Assembly (NCBI GenBank): GCA_020796225.1
Contig: CM036753.1
Location: 64,078,865 to 64,142,864 of the forward strand
Source of the DNA: Arion vulgaris
Lineage: Eukaryota > Mollusca > Gastropoda > Stylommatophora > Arionidae
Length of the DNA stretch: 64,000 nucleotides
Reading direction: 5' to 3'
Made by a program: the position numbers and the translations under genes. The notes under the pieces are model-generated. The model did not search any database. It was not told the DNA's origin and saw only the letters and a program-made list of their open reading frames with translations. Every line of letters starts with the position of its first letter. Within the stretch, counting starts at the first letter, position 1. Positions 1 to 11,281 of this stretch are shown here, in pieces.

Positions 1-840
1 GTCTTGTGAGGACTTCGCTGTCTGGAATTTATCCTGCCAGTTTATTTTAGTATTCTGAGACAGCTTGTGTGGAAATGGTTTAATTTTCTTGCGTGTCTCT
101 ATACACTGTCCATGTCTCGCTTGCGTACAGCAGCGTGTTAGCACATGGCCTGCAAACTTTCAGCTTTGTGACTATGCTTATCCCTTCCGTTCCCACACAG
201 TGACACGTAACCTTCCGAACGCAGCACTGGCTTTGGATATCCTATTGTGACCTCAGAATCTATGTTTGCCGATCTGATAGAGGCTGCCAAGATAGCAAGT
301 TGTCCGTTGACTGAGACGCTGGTGTTTAATGTTGATGACTGGATCGTAAACTGTTCTCTAGGGCGGTGAACATGACCTCTGTTTTTGGTGTTAATGGTGA
401 GGCCAAACATCACAGGCCATTGAGAACTTGTCCATGTAAGTCTGCATTTCTTCCACAGAGTTGGTAGCGAGGGCACAGTCATCAGCAAACAACAGGTTTG
501 AGATAGTTGATTCTTTTAAAATTGGAGGATTTTAACCTCCGAAGATTGAATAGGTTACCGTCTGTCCTGTATCTAATCTTTACCCATGTTCGTCGCCTTC
601 CAAAAGACATCCGTGAGCATGGCAGCAAACATCATGCTGAAGAGTGTATGGCCAGTACACAGCCCGTTTGACGCCGTTGGTGACATGGAAGGCTTCGACA
701 GCTCCCCTTCGTCAAGTACACGTGCCATCATGCCTCGTGAAACTGTTGGACGATCTTGATGAATTTCCTTGGGCATCCAAATTTTTCCATCAGATCGACA
801 AAGACCATATAGAGGTTACGGTGCTGCTTTGGCATTTCTC
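1..840 (-). mobile_element. LINE reverse transcriptase remnant (antisense), truncated by window edge
   Basis: On the minus strand the segment around 570-830 encodes a broken RT stretch (IHQDRPTVSRGMMARVLDEG, then TLFSMMFAAMLTDVF). Around 478-489 the strand reads FADD followed by CALA, the catalytic motif of non-LTR retrotransposon RTs. The part down to about 140 continues the post-catalytic region (palm/thumb) with several frame changes. It is a decayed pseudogene, not an active element, and it runs off the left edge. Confidence 0.8.
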
Positions 841-1289
841 GATAACGGCAATAATGAAGATCTCTTTGCAAGCTTTATGTGTCAGATGGAACATGAAGAA
901 GATATAAATAGATCGAAACAACAAATATTGTATTAGTTGTAAATTTGTCATCATGTTTTGTTGTTAGTGGTGATGACCAAGGTTTTTCTCAATAAATAGC
1001 AAAACAATGACATTTATTTGCACAATTTGACAGCTCTGAAAAAACTAGTTTCAGTGATTTTTATAAAACTGTTATTGTACTCTGTTGAGAAGTTAAATTT
1101 CGTACGAAATTTAGTCAAATTGCTTGCTTAAAATAGTTCCTGATGAATTTAAGAGGATTTTATGTATTTTAAAACGTAGTGTAGCAAGAAATGTGAACAC
1201 AGAAAATTAATTTCATAATTTTGATCTGAAATGAAATACATGTATGCCATGGACAGATAAGAGAACAAATAGATATATCCAGAGAGAAC
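841..1289. other. AT-rich unassigned sequence
   Basis: No gene, recognisable repeat or inverted repeat seen. Runs of A/T and many stops on both strands. Confidence 0.5.
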
Positions 1290-1490
1290 GGACTAATGCG
1301 AATAACAATGAGAAAATTGAAGTATTTTGGACAAGAAGGATTGGAGGAGATCATTATGGAAAAGACATCCCAGGAAACAAGAAATACAACGAATAAGATG
1401 GATTCAGGAAGTAACTGACGATTTGAGTATATCTGCTGCAAAGGCATGACATCTCGTCTACGACATAATGAAATTCTGAAGAACTGTTAG
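1290..1490 (+). mobile_element. LINE C-terminal tail remnant
   Basis: Plus strand resembles the end of a LINE ORF2: a decayed R-R-W-I-Q-E-V-T-D-D-L stretch, close to the RPRRRWIQDVTDGLN tail at 21560-21745, followed by the A-A-K/D-A region. Several frame breaks. Confidence 0.55.
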
Positions 1491-2264
1491 GTGGCTATAA
1501 GGGTCTAAGAACAAATTATTGAATTCATTGCACGGATTTACCCATTTGATTCAGTCCTCACCACAGAATCGCACGCAAGTTGTCGAGAGTTGTGCACAAG
1601 CTCTAACTCCTTAGCCCGACAACAATCCTAGGAGTCCAAGAAAAACGCAATTGGGAAAAGAACGACATGGTCAGTTTGGCAATGTTCTAATCAGGACAAG
1701 CTATCTAATGATGATGATGTACTATTTCTGTCAGAACAAGATATCCGTGCCTTGTTTCTATCATTTATACCATACACAAAAATTATTAATCAAACTTTTC
1801 AACTTCGTTAGAAATGAAAATCAAGCATTGAAACATTTGAAAAATTTCAAATTACACGAGCTGTGCCATTTCAAGCAGTACTTCTTCGTTCATTCAAGAA
1901 TTGGATTGTAAAAAAACAATCATATGTTTTTCGCTTGCTCTAATCTTCATCTTAATCAGCTCAATTACGATACCATGAAATTATATTGCACTTTTTGTTT
2001 TCTGAAGTGTAATTCAACTTCGTTTATTAACAGTTAATTGGTTACGAATATAATTTTTTGTAAACGACGTTAATTTAAGTTTGAAATCAATCAACGTGTT
2101 ATAGTGCTAATATGTTTGTAAAATTATATTAAAACTGTTATATGTGTGTATATATGTATGTATATATAATTGTATGTTCAACAATTGATGTAAATAGTAA
2201 CGGACACTGCAGTTTTAAAGGACACTTACAAGGACTAGAAATAGCAGATTCCGATAGTGTTGTA
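1491..2264. other. AT-rich unassigned sequence
   Basis: No gene supported. The 86-residue open frame at 1651-1911 has no recognisable domain. A short TA/TG-rich simple stretch occurs at 2140-2170. Confidence 0.5.
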
Positions 2265-2510
2265 TGTGGCAGATAGGCTGAGAACCACAACGTAAGTGGT
2301 GTTTGTAGCAGATAGGATGAGAACCATTGAAAGTGGTGCTGTGCAGATATGCTGAGAACCACTGCGTAGTGATGCTTGTAGCAGATAGGATGAGAACCAC
2401 TGTGAAAATGTCATGGGCAGCTAGGCTGAGAACCACTACGAGTGGTGTTTGTAGCAGTAGGCTGAGAGCCACTGTGAGTGGTCATGTTGTAGCTAGGCTG
2501 AGGACCACTG
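2265..2510. repeat. Minisatellite, about 37-bp unit, 7 copies
   Basis: The core GCTGAGAACCACT with flanking GTAGCAGATAGG recurs at 2280, 2319, 2353, 2391, 2428, 2464 and 2500, a spacing of 34-39 bases. Copies are diverged. Open frames on both strands here are repeat translations. Confidence 0.85.
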
Positions 2511-3164
2511 ATGTAGACTTGTCGTGACAATCTTTTATTTGGGTCAAAATGAAGTTAGATGCTGAAGTAAAGGTATATGACTATAAATGCTGTTCAAAGA
2601 TGTTAGTTGTGCCAAGATATTAATGAGTTGTAGCTACCTCCCAAAACTTACAATATAAAGCATCCTGTAACATGGTGTAATGCCCTTTTTATCTCGGCAT
2701 TCCGCTCGTTCTTTATCCGCGGGCGCGTGAGCAGCCTTGAAAATTGATTATTACAACTGACGAGCGACCGGTGAGGACAGAGAAAGACCGGGTCGTGTCC
2801 GTGTTGGGTGAAGTTAATGGAAATCGTTGTGCTCACGCAAGCAAAGACCTTCTCGTGCTTAATGACGCGAAAGTCGATTCACTCATCAAAGAGGGCGACT
2901 TGAAGGAGGAGCGTAGAAAGAGCGATCACTAACATCATACTTGAAACCAGAATTGATAAAGAAATAAGTCAAGGAGAGTGACTGAGTGAGAGAAGAGGAC
3001 GGAGGAGAAGATTTAGAAGAAAACAAGATACCACTTGCAGATATAGTTTTTAACTCGCTTCTTCCATCAATAATAATGGGATTCATTAAAGAGCAAAGAA
3101 CAGTTACGAGTCGCATTATCAAGTATATTGCGTATTATTATATTCCTCTCGGACAACTAAACGT
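2511..3164. other. Unassigned sequence with a GC-richer core (about 2690-2935)
   Basis: Composition between about 2690 and 2935 is more balanced than the surrounding DNA. A 62-residue plus-strand open frame at 2744-2932 contains KVDSLIKEGDLKEERRK but matches no family I recognise. It could be a decayed transposon or a non-coding conserved stretch. Confidence 0.3.
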
Positions 3165-3650
3165 CACGTAGTCTAAAAGTGATTTCTCCACACCGTTTTA
3201 TCCTGGGCAACTCACTTAATGTCCTCTATGGAATTATGTTCAATATTTCTCATCTCTCTCAGTAAAGTTCGTATTAGAGTTTAGTTAGAGTTTGAACTTC
3301 CACTTTAATGCCTGCTTTGAGATTCGTTGATCATTTCTTCTTACAGCATGCCCAACATATCTCAATCTTTTCTTTCTTGTAACAGTTGTTGCTAGTGGTT
3401 GACCGACCAGACATTTCTTTGATTTCATCCCTTCTTCTGAATCCAGCCTATTTTATGTTAATTATTTTTTCCTAGACATCATTTTTTCAAATACATTCAA
3501 CTTACTTTCTATACCTTTAGTCATTTCCCAAATAAATGGCATATGTTAAGATTGCTACAACAATGGAATTGAAAATTTGCAAATTAGTTAAAAAAACTAT
3601 ATAACTTAGAGTTCCATATTTTTTAAAGACTTTTAAGAGTTGATGTTACA
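3165..3650 (-). mobile_element. LINE RT C-terminal remnant (antisense), same family as 28085-28560
   Basis: The strand parallels 28085-28560: antisense of the post-RT region with shared landmarks CCTGGGCAACTC near 3205, GCCCAACATATCTC near 3350 and TAGTGGTTGACC near 3395. It is more decayed than the 28-kb copy. Confidence 0.75.
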
Positions 3651-3890
3651 CATGATAGACTGACCAAAACCATTGCAAGACTGGCACTGTTTTGGAACCC
3701 GCAGGGAAAGAGGTGTAGGGGAGGCCTAGACATACCTGAAGAAGAGAACTGGAGGATGGTATTAAAAGGATAGGTAAAACATGGAAAGAATTGGAAGGGA
3801 TGGCAAGAGAGAGAGGAAGAACTGGAGGAAGTTTGTTGAAGACGTGTGTTTTGTTGGGAGTTGAATAGCGAAGAAGACCTTACATATTAT
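3651..3890 (+). mobile_element. LINE ORF2 C-terminal tail remnant (WNPQGKR type)
   Basis: Plus strand reads ALFWNPQGKRCRGGL then W-R-M-V-L-K-G and A-R-E-R-G-R-T-G-G. This is the usual C terminus of many invertebrate LINEs (W-x-P-x-G-K-R-x-R-G-R-P ... T-W-R-R-T ... W). It abuts, in opposite orientation, the LINE remnant ending at 3650. Confidence 0.7.
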
Positions 3891-4079
3891 GATAAAAAAT
3901 GCATTCGAAAAGACTAGACACTAAATGTTAATTCTTGTTGTTCATGTTTGTGTATCCTACACACTATCCTAGAGCGAGTGGTCGAGTGAACTAGAACACT
4001 AATATATCAGTTGTACTTGTTCGATTCTCAGGTATGGTAAAGTATGGAATAGATTTCTATCCAGGGTTTTAAAAAATCA

Positions 4080-4675
4080 TCAACACTTGTAATGGTAGGG
4101 TTGTTGCAGAGCGAAATGGGGCATACAGGACAACTACTTCTAGTATGAGGATGGAGGTTGAAGGACGTTACTGCTGCCCTCCATTGGATCTCTGGGACTT
4201 CATTTACTGGGGCATTTGTTGCGTCTGACTCTCAATCGATGCTTCACAAAATCCAGAAGGGCAGGTTTCGGTATGAGTGGATGTCGTCTATAGAAGTTTC
4301 TAACCTCCAGCGGCTTACGTGGATATACTGTCCTGGGCCTGCGGGTGTTTACGGTAATGAGGAGCGGAAAGCTTGCATCAACAGCATCAATTGTTGGGGA
4401 GTTGAAGATGGATAAGGGGATATTCTTCGGTCTCTTCGCGACTGTCTGTTGGATGAGGACACTAAAATCGATGCTGAATCGATCAAGCGATTTAGGCAAT
4501 TTGGAGTTACCCGTTGTTCAAGTCGAACTGGATGCCTGAGAGGCAGAGTGAGAGGTGTGTTTAATCAGCGAGCCACAGGAACCATCAGTATGCATACTCT
4601 TCGATATCTGTTGGGGAGACTGAGCACCTATGGGTCTGCCCGGAGTGCAATGACGTCAGTTTAATAACCAATAAC
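4080..4675 (+). mobile_element. LINE RNase H domain and 3' tail remnant
   Basis: Plus strand encodes VTAALHWISGTSFTGAFVAS, then DSQSMLHKIQKGRFRYEW and LTWIYCPGPAGVYGNEE: the D-S-Q and C-P-G-(H)-x-G-V-x-G-N-E signatures of RNase H in non-LTR retrotransposons, with the conserved H replaced by P. The frame then breaks; a later frame keeps a C-x-E-C-like tail before 4675. The same family recurs at 10550-10740, 13455-13810 and 20965-21215. Confidence 0.8.
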
Positions 4676-4789
4676 CAATCAGCACTTGTACACTGCATAG
4701 CAACACCTTTAATCAAGAGATGTTTAAAACCCTCAGCTTATATTTCTTTCAAACCTGTATCTAAATCCCCACCACCGTAAGTAAAAGCT

Positions 4790-4792
4790 GTA

Positions 4793-4858
<66 letters not shown>
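4790..4858. repeat. (GATT)n microsatellite
   Basis: About 17 perfect GATT copies. It forms the outer end of the adjacent SINE-like element and is probably that element's terminal simple repeat. Confidence 0.95.
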
Positions 4859-4859
<1 letters not shown>

Positions 4860-5222
4860 ATATCTCATTTCACTTCGGTGAGTAACTATGTGTGCTCTGA
4901 TCCCCGATGTAATTTTGAAGATGATGAAGATATTTTTGTAGGAATTTTATTTTCAATCTTTTTTAATGAATTTTGTCAGGGCAGTTGCTTTCCAGCCTTC
5001 TTTTCTCTATTGTGAGCTTCCCAGAGTTCTTTTATCTTCTCCAATTAAACACGGGACCTACGTTTTATCGCCCGTCTCCTATAGGAGTAGGAACTCAATC
5101 TCACTTACACTGAGATCAGGATCTCTGGAAAATATACAGATGTCTCTACAAGGGAGCGAACCTGGTACCGTTAACACGATAGACGAGCACCTAACCTGTA
5201 CCTCACAGAGTCCCCGTAAAAG
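4859..5222 (-). mobile_element. SINE C, antisense, with (AATC)n tail
   Basis: About 430-bp dispersed element with copies at 10076-10505, 37630-38010, 44650-44810, 56385-56820, 57215-57560 and 60965-61745. Plus-strand landmarks in order: (GATT)n, CACTTCGGTGAGTAAC, GGGACCTACGTTTTATCG, CACTGAGATCAGG, GAGGGAGCGAACCTGG. Read on the minus strand, GGTTCGCTCCC near the right end resembles a tRNA B box and the element ends in an AATC simple repeat, so a tRNA-derived SINE is likely. Confidence 0.75.
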
Positions 5223-5364
5223 ATGTATGTATATATCAATCAACTGCTTTAATCGGACACAATGTTGTCATTTTATAGACGGTATAAGCCAAACAAATTA
5301 TGTTGTACTCGATATAGACAGAATAAATCTGACAAATTATGTTGAGTTTCAAATTAGTATGTCA

Positions 5365-5870
5365 TGAATACCCAAATGAAATAAATGAAATAAAACGAAA
5401 CTAATGAAATAAATCTAGATGGAAATAAAACTAAATGAAATAAACTAGATGGAAATAAACTAAATGGAAAAACTAAATGGAAATAAAACTAATGAAATAA
5501 AATGAAATAAAACTAAATGGAAATAAAACTAATGGAAAGTAAAACTAATGAAATAAAACTAGATGGAAATAAAACTAATGGAAAATAAAACTAATGGAAA
5601 TAAAACTAGTGAAATAAAACATATGAAATAAAACATGAATATGAAATAACTATGAAAAAGAGAAATAAACTATGACGAAACTAATGAAACTATGAAAATA
5701 AAACTATGTAATGGAAAAAAAAATAAAACTAATGGAAATAAAACTATGATAAATGTAAACTAATGAATAACAATGAAATATGATGAAAGTAAAACTATAT
5801 GGAAATAAAACTAATGAAATAAAACTAAATGAAAATAAAACTATATGAAAGTAAAACTATATGGAAATAA
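5365..5870. repeat. Degenerate AT-rich array (AAATAAAACTAATGG-type)
   Basis: About 500 bases of irregular 12-18 bp units built on GAAATAAAACTA with frequent small indels. Confidence 0.85.
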
Positions 5871-6344
5871 TGCGTGCAGGAATTCGTAAACAAATGACAA
5901 AGATGAGAGTAAATGCATCTTATGTATATACCATTATCTTCATCATCATCATTAGCAAATAGTTTGTTCTGAGCAGAACCTTGCAGTTCTCACATTTCTT
6001 CAGATTTTCTTCTCTCTTGTATGCCTGGTGGTCTGCCTTCGCTGCAGACAGATATTCAAATCATCAGTTAACTCATGCATTCATCTTTTCCTACGTTTCT
6101 ATCTACTGTTTACAAATCTTGTATGTATTTGTTGTATCTGTTCAAAATACTTTATTTTTTCATTCTTGTTTGTAGCATAATTCAGTTTTCTTTGAATTTG
6201 AGTTGTCTCTGGATAAGTTTATTTGTTTTTATCTATGCCCAAGGTGTACCATTCTGTAACCATTAAAAAGTACACATATGCTTTCCCACTGCCATGTTAA
6301 GTCTATGTTTGCTGTTTTTAAGTGTGCTGTGAAATAAGTGCAAG
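5871..6344. other. T-rich unassigned sequence
   Basis: No gene or clear repeat. Two short open frames (5981-6175, 6075-6266) are phenylalanine-rich translations of T-rich DNA. Confidence 0.5.
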
Positions 6345-6515
6345 TCGTCAATCATATTGTATACTTTGCTTGATAAAGACCTTCTGGTCGAAACGTTGCT
6401 GTGTATCGCTATTGTTTTCGTATTTTTAAAAACTACAGTACTTTGTTATTACGTGTTTCGCCATTATTACATAGTTTTACTGCAGTCTTCTCCTATATTG
6501 ATAATAATGTTTCAC
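6345..6515 (+). mobile_element. Single arm of the TTTCGGTCGAAACG foldback family
   Basis: Contains GCTTGATAAAGACC, TTCT, GGTCGAAACGTTGCTG, then AACTACAGTACTTTG and ATTACGTGTTTCGCC, the arm also seen at 23915-24160, 26130-26420, 39300-39415, 41285-41590 and 59145-59265. GACC-TTCT-GGTC can form a small stem beside GAAAC. Confidence 0.75.
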
Positions 6516-6783
6516 ATCCATACGTTATCAGTGGGACATACATTAATCATATATATAAAAATATATATATATATATGAGCGACCATGGTTTACCATCTTA
6601 CACGATCATCTCATTCCCTTATCAGGTCTGTATTCCATTTGTTCAAACCATACAGGCACTTATCTCTTTGCCCTTCCCTTACCTTTGTCCCATAATGTTT
6701 GCTAGTTGTCACTAAGTTTTCAACTTTATTTTGTCCTATAACATGTCCAAACAATATTGCCTCTCTACTTCTAATTTCTTTCA

Positions 6784-7020
6784 GGGTGTCTATGGCGAAA
6801 TGGTTAAGATGTTTGCTTGTCGTTCTGAAGTTTGTCAGTTTGAGTCTGGGCAGAGTAACATATGCAATTTATCCAATAAATCCCAAGGGTTGTTGTTGGA
6901 GCTACGGAGTTCGAACTTTGTGCAACACTCGTGGCAGATGGCGCGCCATGTCTGTCGACAGGAGCGGAGCCATATGGGGTAAAACCCAGTGTCATTAAGT
7001 CAATCCTTTGCCTTAAAACT
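6784..7020 (+). mobile_element. SINE A (tRNA-derived)
   Basis: Head TGTCTATGGCGAAATGGTTA resembles a tRNA A-box region; the B-box is weak (GTTTGAGTCTGG). Body landmarks GTTGGAGCTACGGAGTTCG and GAGCCATATGGGGTAAAACC are shared with all SINE A copies. Ends in AAGTCAATCCTTTGCC. Confidence 0.85.
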
Positions 7021-7356
7021 TTTTAAGGCCTAATCTTTCTTGAAGGACTGTCATTTTTCTTTTATGGTGGTCTATGGTATTCTTAGTATTTTTCTCAACA
7101 ATCTCATCTCTACTACCATTAGATGTTTCTCAGTTACCTGCTTATTGTCCAAGTTTCACATACATATAGCAGTGCAGGTTATATATAGCACTTCAACATT
7201 TTCTTTCTCATTGCAAATGACAACTTTGTACTGGTGAATATGTTTTCCATCTTGCAAAAGGTTACTTTTATAATGATGATTCTTAGGATCTTCTCCGTAT
7301 CTCTTCAGGACATCGTTTGTCAGATATTATGAATGTTTCACAATAGTTATACAATT

Positions 7357-7545
7357 TCTAAGAGTTTTTCCGTTTACTTGGATGTTACATTAGCTGATTC
7401 TTAGACAATACTAAACATATCTAAGAGTTTTTCCGTTTACTAGGATGTTATATTAGCTGATTCTCAGACAATACTAAGAAAATCTAAGAGTTTTTTCCGT
7501 TTCCTTGGATGTTACATTAGCTGATTCTTAGACAATACTAAGAAA
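7357..7545. repeat. 63-bp unit, 3 copies
   Basis: TCTAAGAGTTTTTCCG starts at 7357, 7420 and 7483 (spacing 63). Each unit contains GGATGTTACATTAGCTGATT with few changes. Confidence 0.95.
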
Positions 7546-7559
7546 AAACACGCCTCATA

Positions 7560-7720
7560 GTTTTTTCGAAGCGTAGGGTATGAAATTAATGTCATTTCAT
7601 ATTTCCATGCCCTATTGTGCAAGAGTTAGGAGTGCCAATTTCATTCCTCACCGGTGAAATGTCGACTATGGGACCCACAACACTTTTGTATCCCTGATGA
7701 TAGACGAACGCAGATTCATT
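7560..7720 (-). mobile_element. SINE D fragment, antisense
   Basis: Shares order and spacing of CCCTATTGTGCAAGAG, CCTCACCGGTGAAATGTCGA and GGGACCCACAAC with 32975-33150; the opposite strand matches 59940-60150. Confidence 0.6.
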
Positions 7721-7749
7721 ACAATAATCTGTCCAGAACATGATAGATA

Positions 7750-8165
7750 TATTATGATAATTGATAAATGATCACTGTGAATCTCCTGTGCTGGCTATTA
7801 AAGAGCATAACATCAAGGAACATTAAATATTTCAGACACATCAAACGACATGAGTGTCTAGAGAAGATACTTTTGGAGGGAATGATGCGTGGAAGTATAA
7901 TGAGACCGGTTGTAATAAGAACATCGGACAAAAGTGGGTACAACAACAGTACTGAACTTCATCAAGAAACAACAAATTAAATGGTTCGGACACATAAGCA
8001 AATTACCAACAGACAGTGTACCTCAAAGAGCAATGATGCTCCGATACAAAGAATACAAAGCAAAATGCCTGTCACGTAAAAGGTGAACCTCAGAGATAAC
8101 AGAGGCGACGAAACACACTATTTATGAAACGCACAGAAGGGCTCGTTCTAGAAATCTCTTCTTGT
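7750..8165 (+). mobile_element. Composite of two LINE C-terminal remnants
   Basis: 7770-7910 reads NIKYFRHIKRHECLEKILLE and GMMRG, an LINE tail also seen antisense at 22195-22660. From about 7915 a different LINE tail follows (KWFGHISKLPTDSVPQRAMM by reading the plus strand, then a region shared with 27360-27510 and 61345-61640). The junction is abrupt. Confidence 0.7.
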
Positions 8166-8930
8166 CCTTACGCTAGGATTGCCTCCAGGATTAGAGAAAA
8201 CAGGATTTGAGAAAACAAAAAAGACTTGCTTTAGTACTTGTTTTATTCCATATCTCTTCACGTTAATTACCATCTGAAATTCAATGGCCAATCTCCTTCT
8301 TATTTCTTGTTTATAGTTTCTACTGTTATTAAAAAAAATCTTCATTTACTAATAAATATATGGCCTATATTTCCGTCACATTTTTTGCCTGCAATGCCAC
8401 CGTCTGTGTTCTCGTTATCATTCTCGCTGTAACGCAATCAAGGAGGAAACGAAATGGAACATCCGTCAACATCATTTGCTACGGTTCAGGTTAGGAAAAG
8501 AGTCACAGAGCGTGGTCTGATTAGCAAAAGGTCAACGTTTGATGTCCCCTTCAGACACTTGACTAAACGGTTTGAGACGGGGAAGAATGGAATAAAAACA
8601 TTAAGAGAGAACTCCTTCGTATCGGGGAATCTCTAGGGTTGCAGACCAGAGTGACAGGACCAGCAATTGGTCCCATTAAGCTCTGATTTCCTGGCGTCAC
8701 TACTGAAGGGGTCAATGAAAGATGAGATGAGATAGTGCACACGCAGGAATCCTTAGGGAAAGTTGAGAAAATAGGAGGTCTTTGTATGCGTATACTCACG
8801 GGAACAGAATCTTGATTTTGAAAATCGAATGTGTTGAGAGAAATATTGATGTTGGTAACCTGTAAGAGATCTTCGATACACGATAACAATGATATCATTG
8901 AGCTATACATAAATATCGTCTTCTTTGTCG
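8166..8930. other. Unassigned sequence
   Basis: No recognisable repeat or gene. Open frames of 60-115 residues (8454-8636 plus, 8563-8910 minus) show no domain. Confidence 0.4.
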
Positions 8931-8934
8931 ATTC

Positions 8935-9200
8935 TTCTTCTTCTTCTTCTTCTTCTTCGAACGCTTCATATCGTCTAACTGTTAAACCACTCTTTGTGAT
9001 TTGTATGTGATCTGAGTCTAAGAACGATTGTAAGTGAACCAGTTATGCAATTACAAGTAGGCTAACACATCAGATTTCTGCGACACTTTTATTTACTAGG
9101 ATAGCTTCCTGGGTACCTACCTCAACCGCCTCTTACTACATGCCTTGTAGGTCACAGTGTTACTATTCTTTGCTTCCTTACGAGACCCGGTAAAACACCT
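8935..9200 (+). mobile_element. Interspersed repeat F, plus orientation, with (TTC)n end
   Basis: Starts with (TTC)n at 8932-8956, then TTAAACCACTCTTTGTGATT, GATCTGAGTCTAAGAACGA, GATTTCTGCGACACTTTTAT and ACATGCCTTGTAGGTC. Other copies: 9300-9560 (inverted), 41925-42190, 45415-45670, 53580-53850, partial 51355-51480. Probably a SINE; the simple-repeat end suggests the tail. Confidence 0.75.
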
Positions 9201-9299
9201 GTGCTTCAGTGATTTAGAGCGATTTAACTTTTTTTTTTCAATTCAGACCAATGTCATGTAAATTACATAGCATTGAAGAATTGAAGTTGCCCGTATGTT

Positions 9300-9560
9300 G
9301 ATGGGGCTCGAAGGAGCAAAGAATAGAAACACTGCGACCTGCAATGCATGTCGTAAGAAACGACTGAGGTAGGAACCTAGGAAGCTACCTAGTAAATAAA
9401 AGCATTGCAGAAATCAAATGTGCTGGTCTACTTGTAGGCGCATAACTGGCACAACGTACAATCGCTCTTAGGCTCAGATCCATACAGATCACAGAGAGTG
9501 GTTTAACAAGTGGTCGATATAGTTCAAAGAAGAAGATGAAGAATTGCAGTGTTTCTTGGT
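9300..9560 (-). mobile_element. Interspersed repeat F, inverted copy
   Basis: Reverse complement of the element at 8935-9200 (about 100 bases away), ending in an interrupted GAA tract. The two can pair over roughly 230 bases with mismatches. Confidence 0.75.
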
Positions 9561-10075
9561 TTTCTTTCCACATTAGCCAGAATAAGACTACCCCTGAGAC
9601 TTGGAGAGGAGGAAGACATATGTGCGGTTTAGTGATACAGAAGTCAATATAGGATTCACTGTGCTCATTCTCCGCCACCAAATTATTACTGATTAGGCAA
9701 CATTCTACTTTACTTTAAACATGTGCTTAAATGTGCAATTGTCATGTTCTGAGTCACAGCGCATTTACGATGAGTATCATTCGTCACAAAACTGCAAACA
9801 TTGGTTATATATCTTCTGATCTAGTCAGTATCATTACAGTTTTCTTCAAGTCACAGAGGACATGTACACGTTATCAGACAGGACACACATTTGTAAAGAT
9901 GTGCTTCAAGCAGGTTTCTGTAAACAGAAAACCCCACTTGATAGTACCACATTTATTCAGGTATACTAAAACATGACGCAAGAGAAAATGCAATCACAAT
10001 TCTTATTTATCAGTTTCAAATAGTTTAATGTTCATCTCACAAAGTTTCACTGTTAGCAATGTTTGTTGACATTAT
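9561..10075. other. Unassigned sequence
   Basis: Nothing recognised; the 81-residue open frame 9731-9976 has no domain signature. Confidence 0.4.
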
Positions 10076-10505
10076 GATTGATTGTTTAGTTGATTGATTG
10101 ATTGATTTGGTAAGATCATCATCATTGCACTTCGATGAGTAACAATTTGTGCTCCTATCTCTTTCTTACACAGGAAGATCTCGGCTGCAGTGCACGAACT
10201 ACGAACTCGTAATTGGCGAGGGTTCAATTAGTAATTTTAAAGAGGGTGGAGAGATTTTGTCGAAATTGTTTTTTTTTTTTTCTAATGAATTTTGCCCAGG
10301 CATCGGCTTTCCAGCCTACTCTTCTCGATTTTGAACTGTCAATGGTTCTTTTACGTGCTCAAATTGAACACGGGACCTACGTTTTATCGTCCGTCTCCGA
10401 TAGGACTTGGAGCTCGATCTCACCTACACTGGGATCAAAGATCTCTTGAAAAATATCTATATGGCTCCACGAGGGAGCAAACCGGTCACCGTTGAATCGA
10501 CGACT
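10076..10505 (-). mobile_element. SINE C, antisense
   Basis: Full set of SINE C landmarks: short GATT run at 10078-10106, CACTTCGATGAGTAAC, ACGGGACCTACGTTTTATCG, CACTGGGATCAAAG and GAGGGAGCAAACCGG. Confidence 0.8.
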
Positions 10506-10549
10506 CGTTTACTGTGGTTGATGGCAAAGTCCTGTAAAGGATATGCCAC

Positions 10550-10740
10550 GATTTTCATTTGTCACTGAATTGGTTACTTAACCGACGTCATAGCACTCCT
10601 GGCAGACCCATAGGTGCTCAGTCTTTCCCTACAGATGTTAAAGGGTATGAATACTGATGGTCTCCGTAGCTCACTGGTTAAACACACTTCTCTCTCTCTG
10701 CCCCTCAAGCATCCAGTTCTACTTCAATCTATTTTTAGAA
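10550..10740 (-). mobile_element. LINE 3' tail (RNase H family), antisense
   Basis: Reverse complement matches the end of the element at 4545-4675 (GACTGAGCACCTATGGGTCT and the following TGACGTC). Confidence 0.8.
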
Positions 10741-11273
10741 AGAAAATGGATAATCAATGCTATTAGAGAGTGAACACTATCTATGGGTCAGCACATTCAC
10801 CCCACGGTTACTAAACTACACCAACTCTCAATAATACAGTATACACACATCATCATTAAAAATATATTGTTAACAAAAATCTCTTGCCGGAAGGTTGACA
10901 AATAAAAGAAATGATCGAAGAAACAAGAACGTAACCATAAAAAATGGATAAAATCATTAAGATGAACGCAAATAAATTTCTTTCCATCTATCAAATAATT
11001 ATGGGGTCTTTACCCCGCTGATAGCCACGGCCTACAATTGCTTCTTCCCAGGAGCCTCTTTATCCTACCGCTGGACGACCTACTAATGATCTGATTGCGT
11101 GTCGCATGAGAAACTTACACAAATGAATGGATTCCACTTAGTCTTCAGACAGGAGTCAATTAATTCTACAATTCTCGGAAAAAAATTCGCCTGTTGAATA
11201 CAAGCTATCCGATTTCAATTCTAAACGGTCGGATGGGCCGTTGAACCAAAGTTAGGTTTACAGCTGTATATTA
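10741..11273. other. Unassigned sequence
   Basis: AT-rich, no gene or repeat that I recognise. Confidence 0.4.
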
Positions 11274-11281
11274 GTCTAAGC

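Noticed and set aside
4790..4858. (GATT)n as an independent functional element
   Set aside because: It recurs, shorter, at the same end of other SINE C copies, so it is best read as that element's tail.
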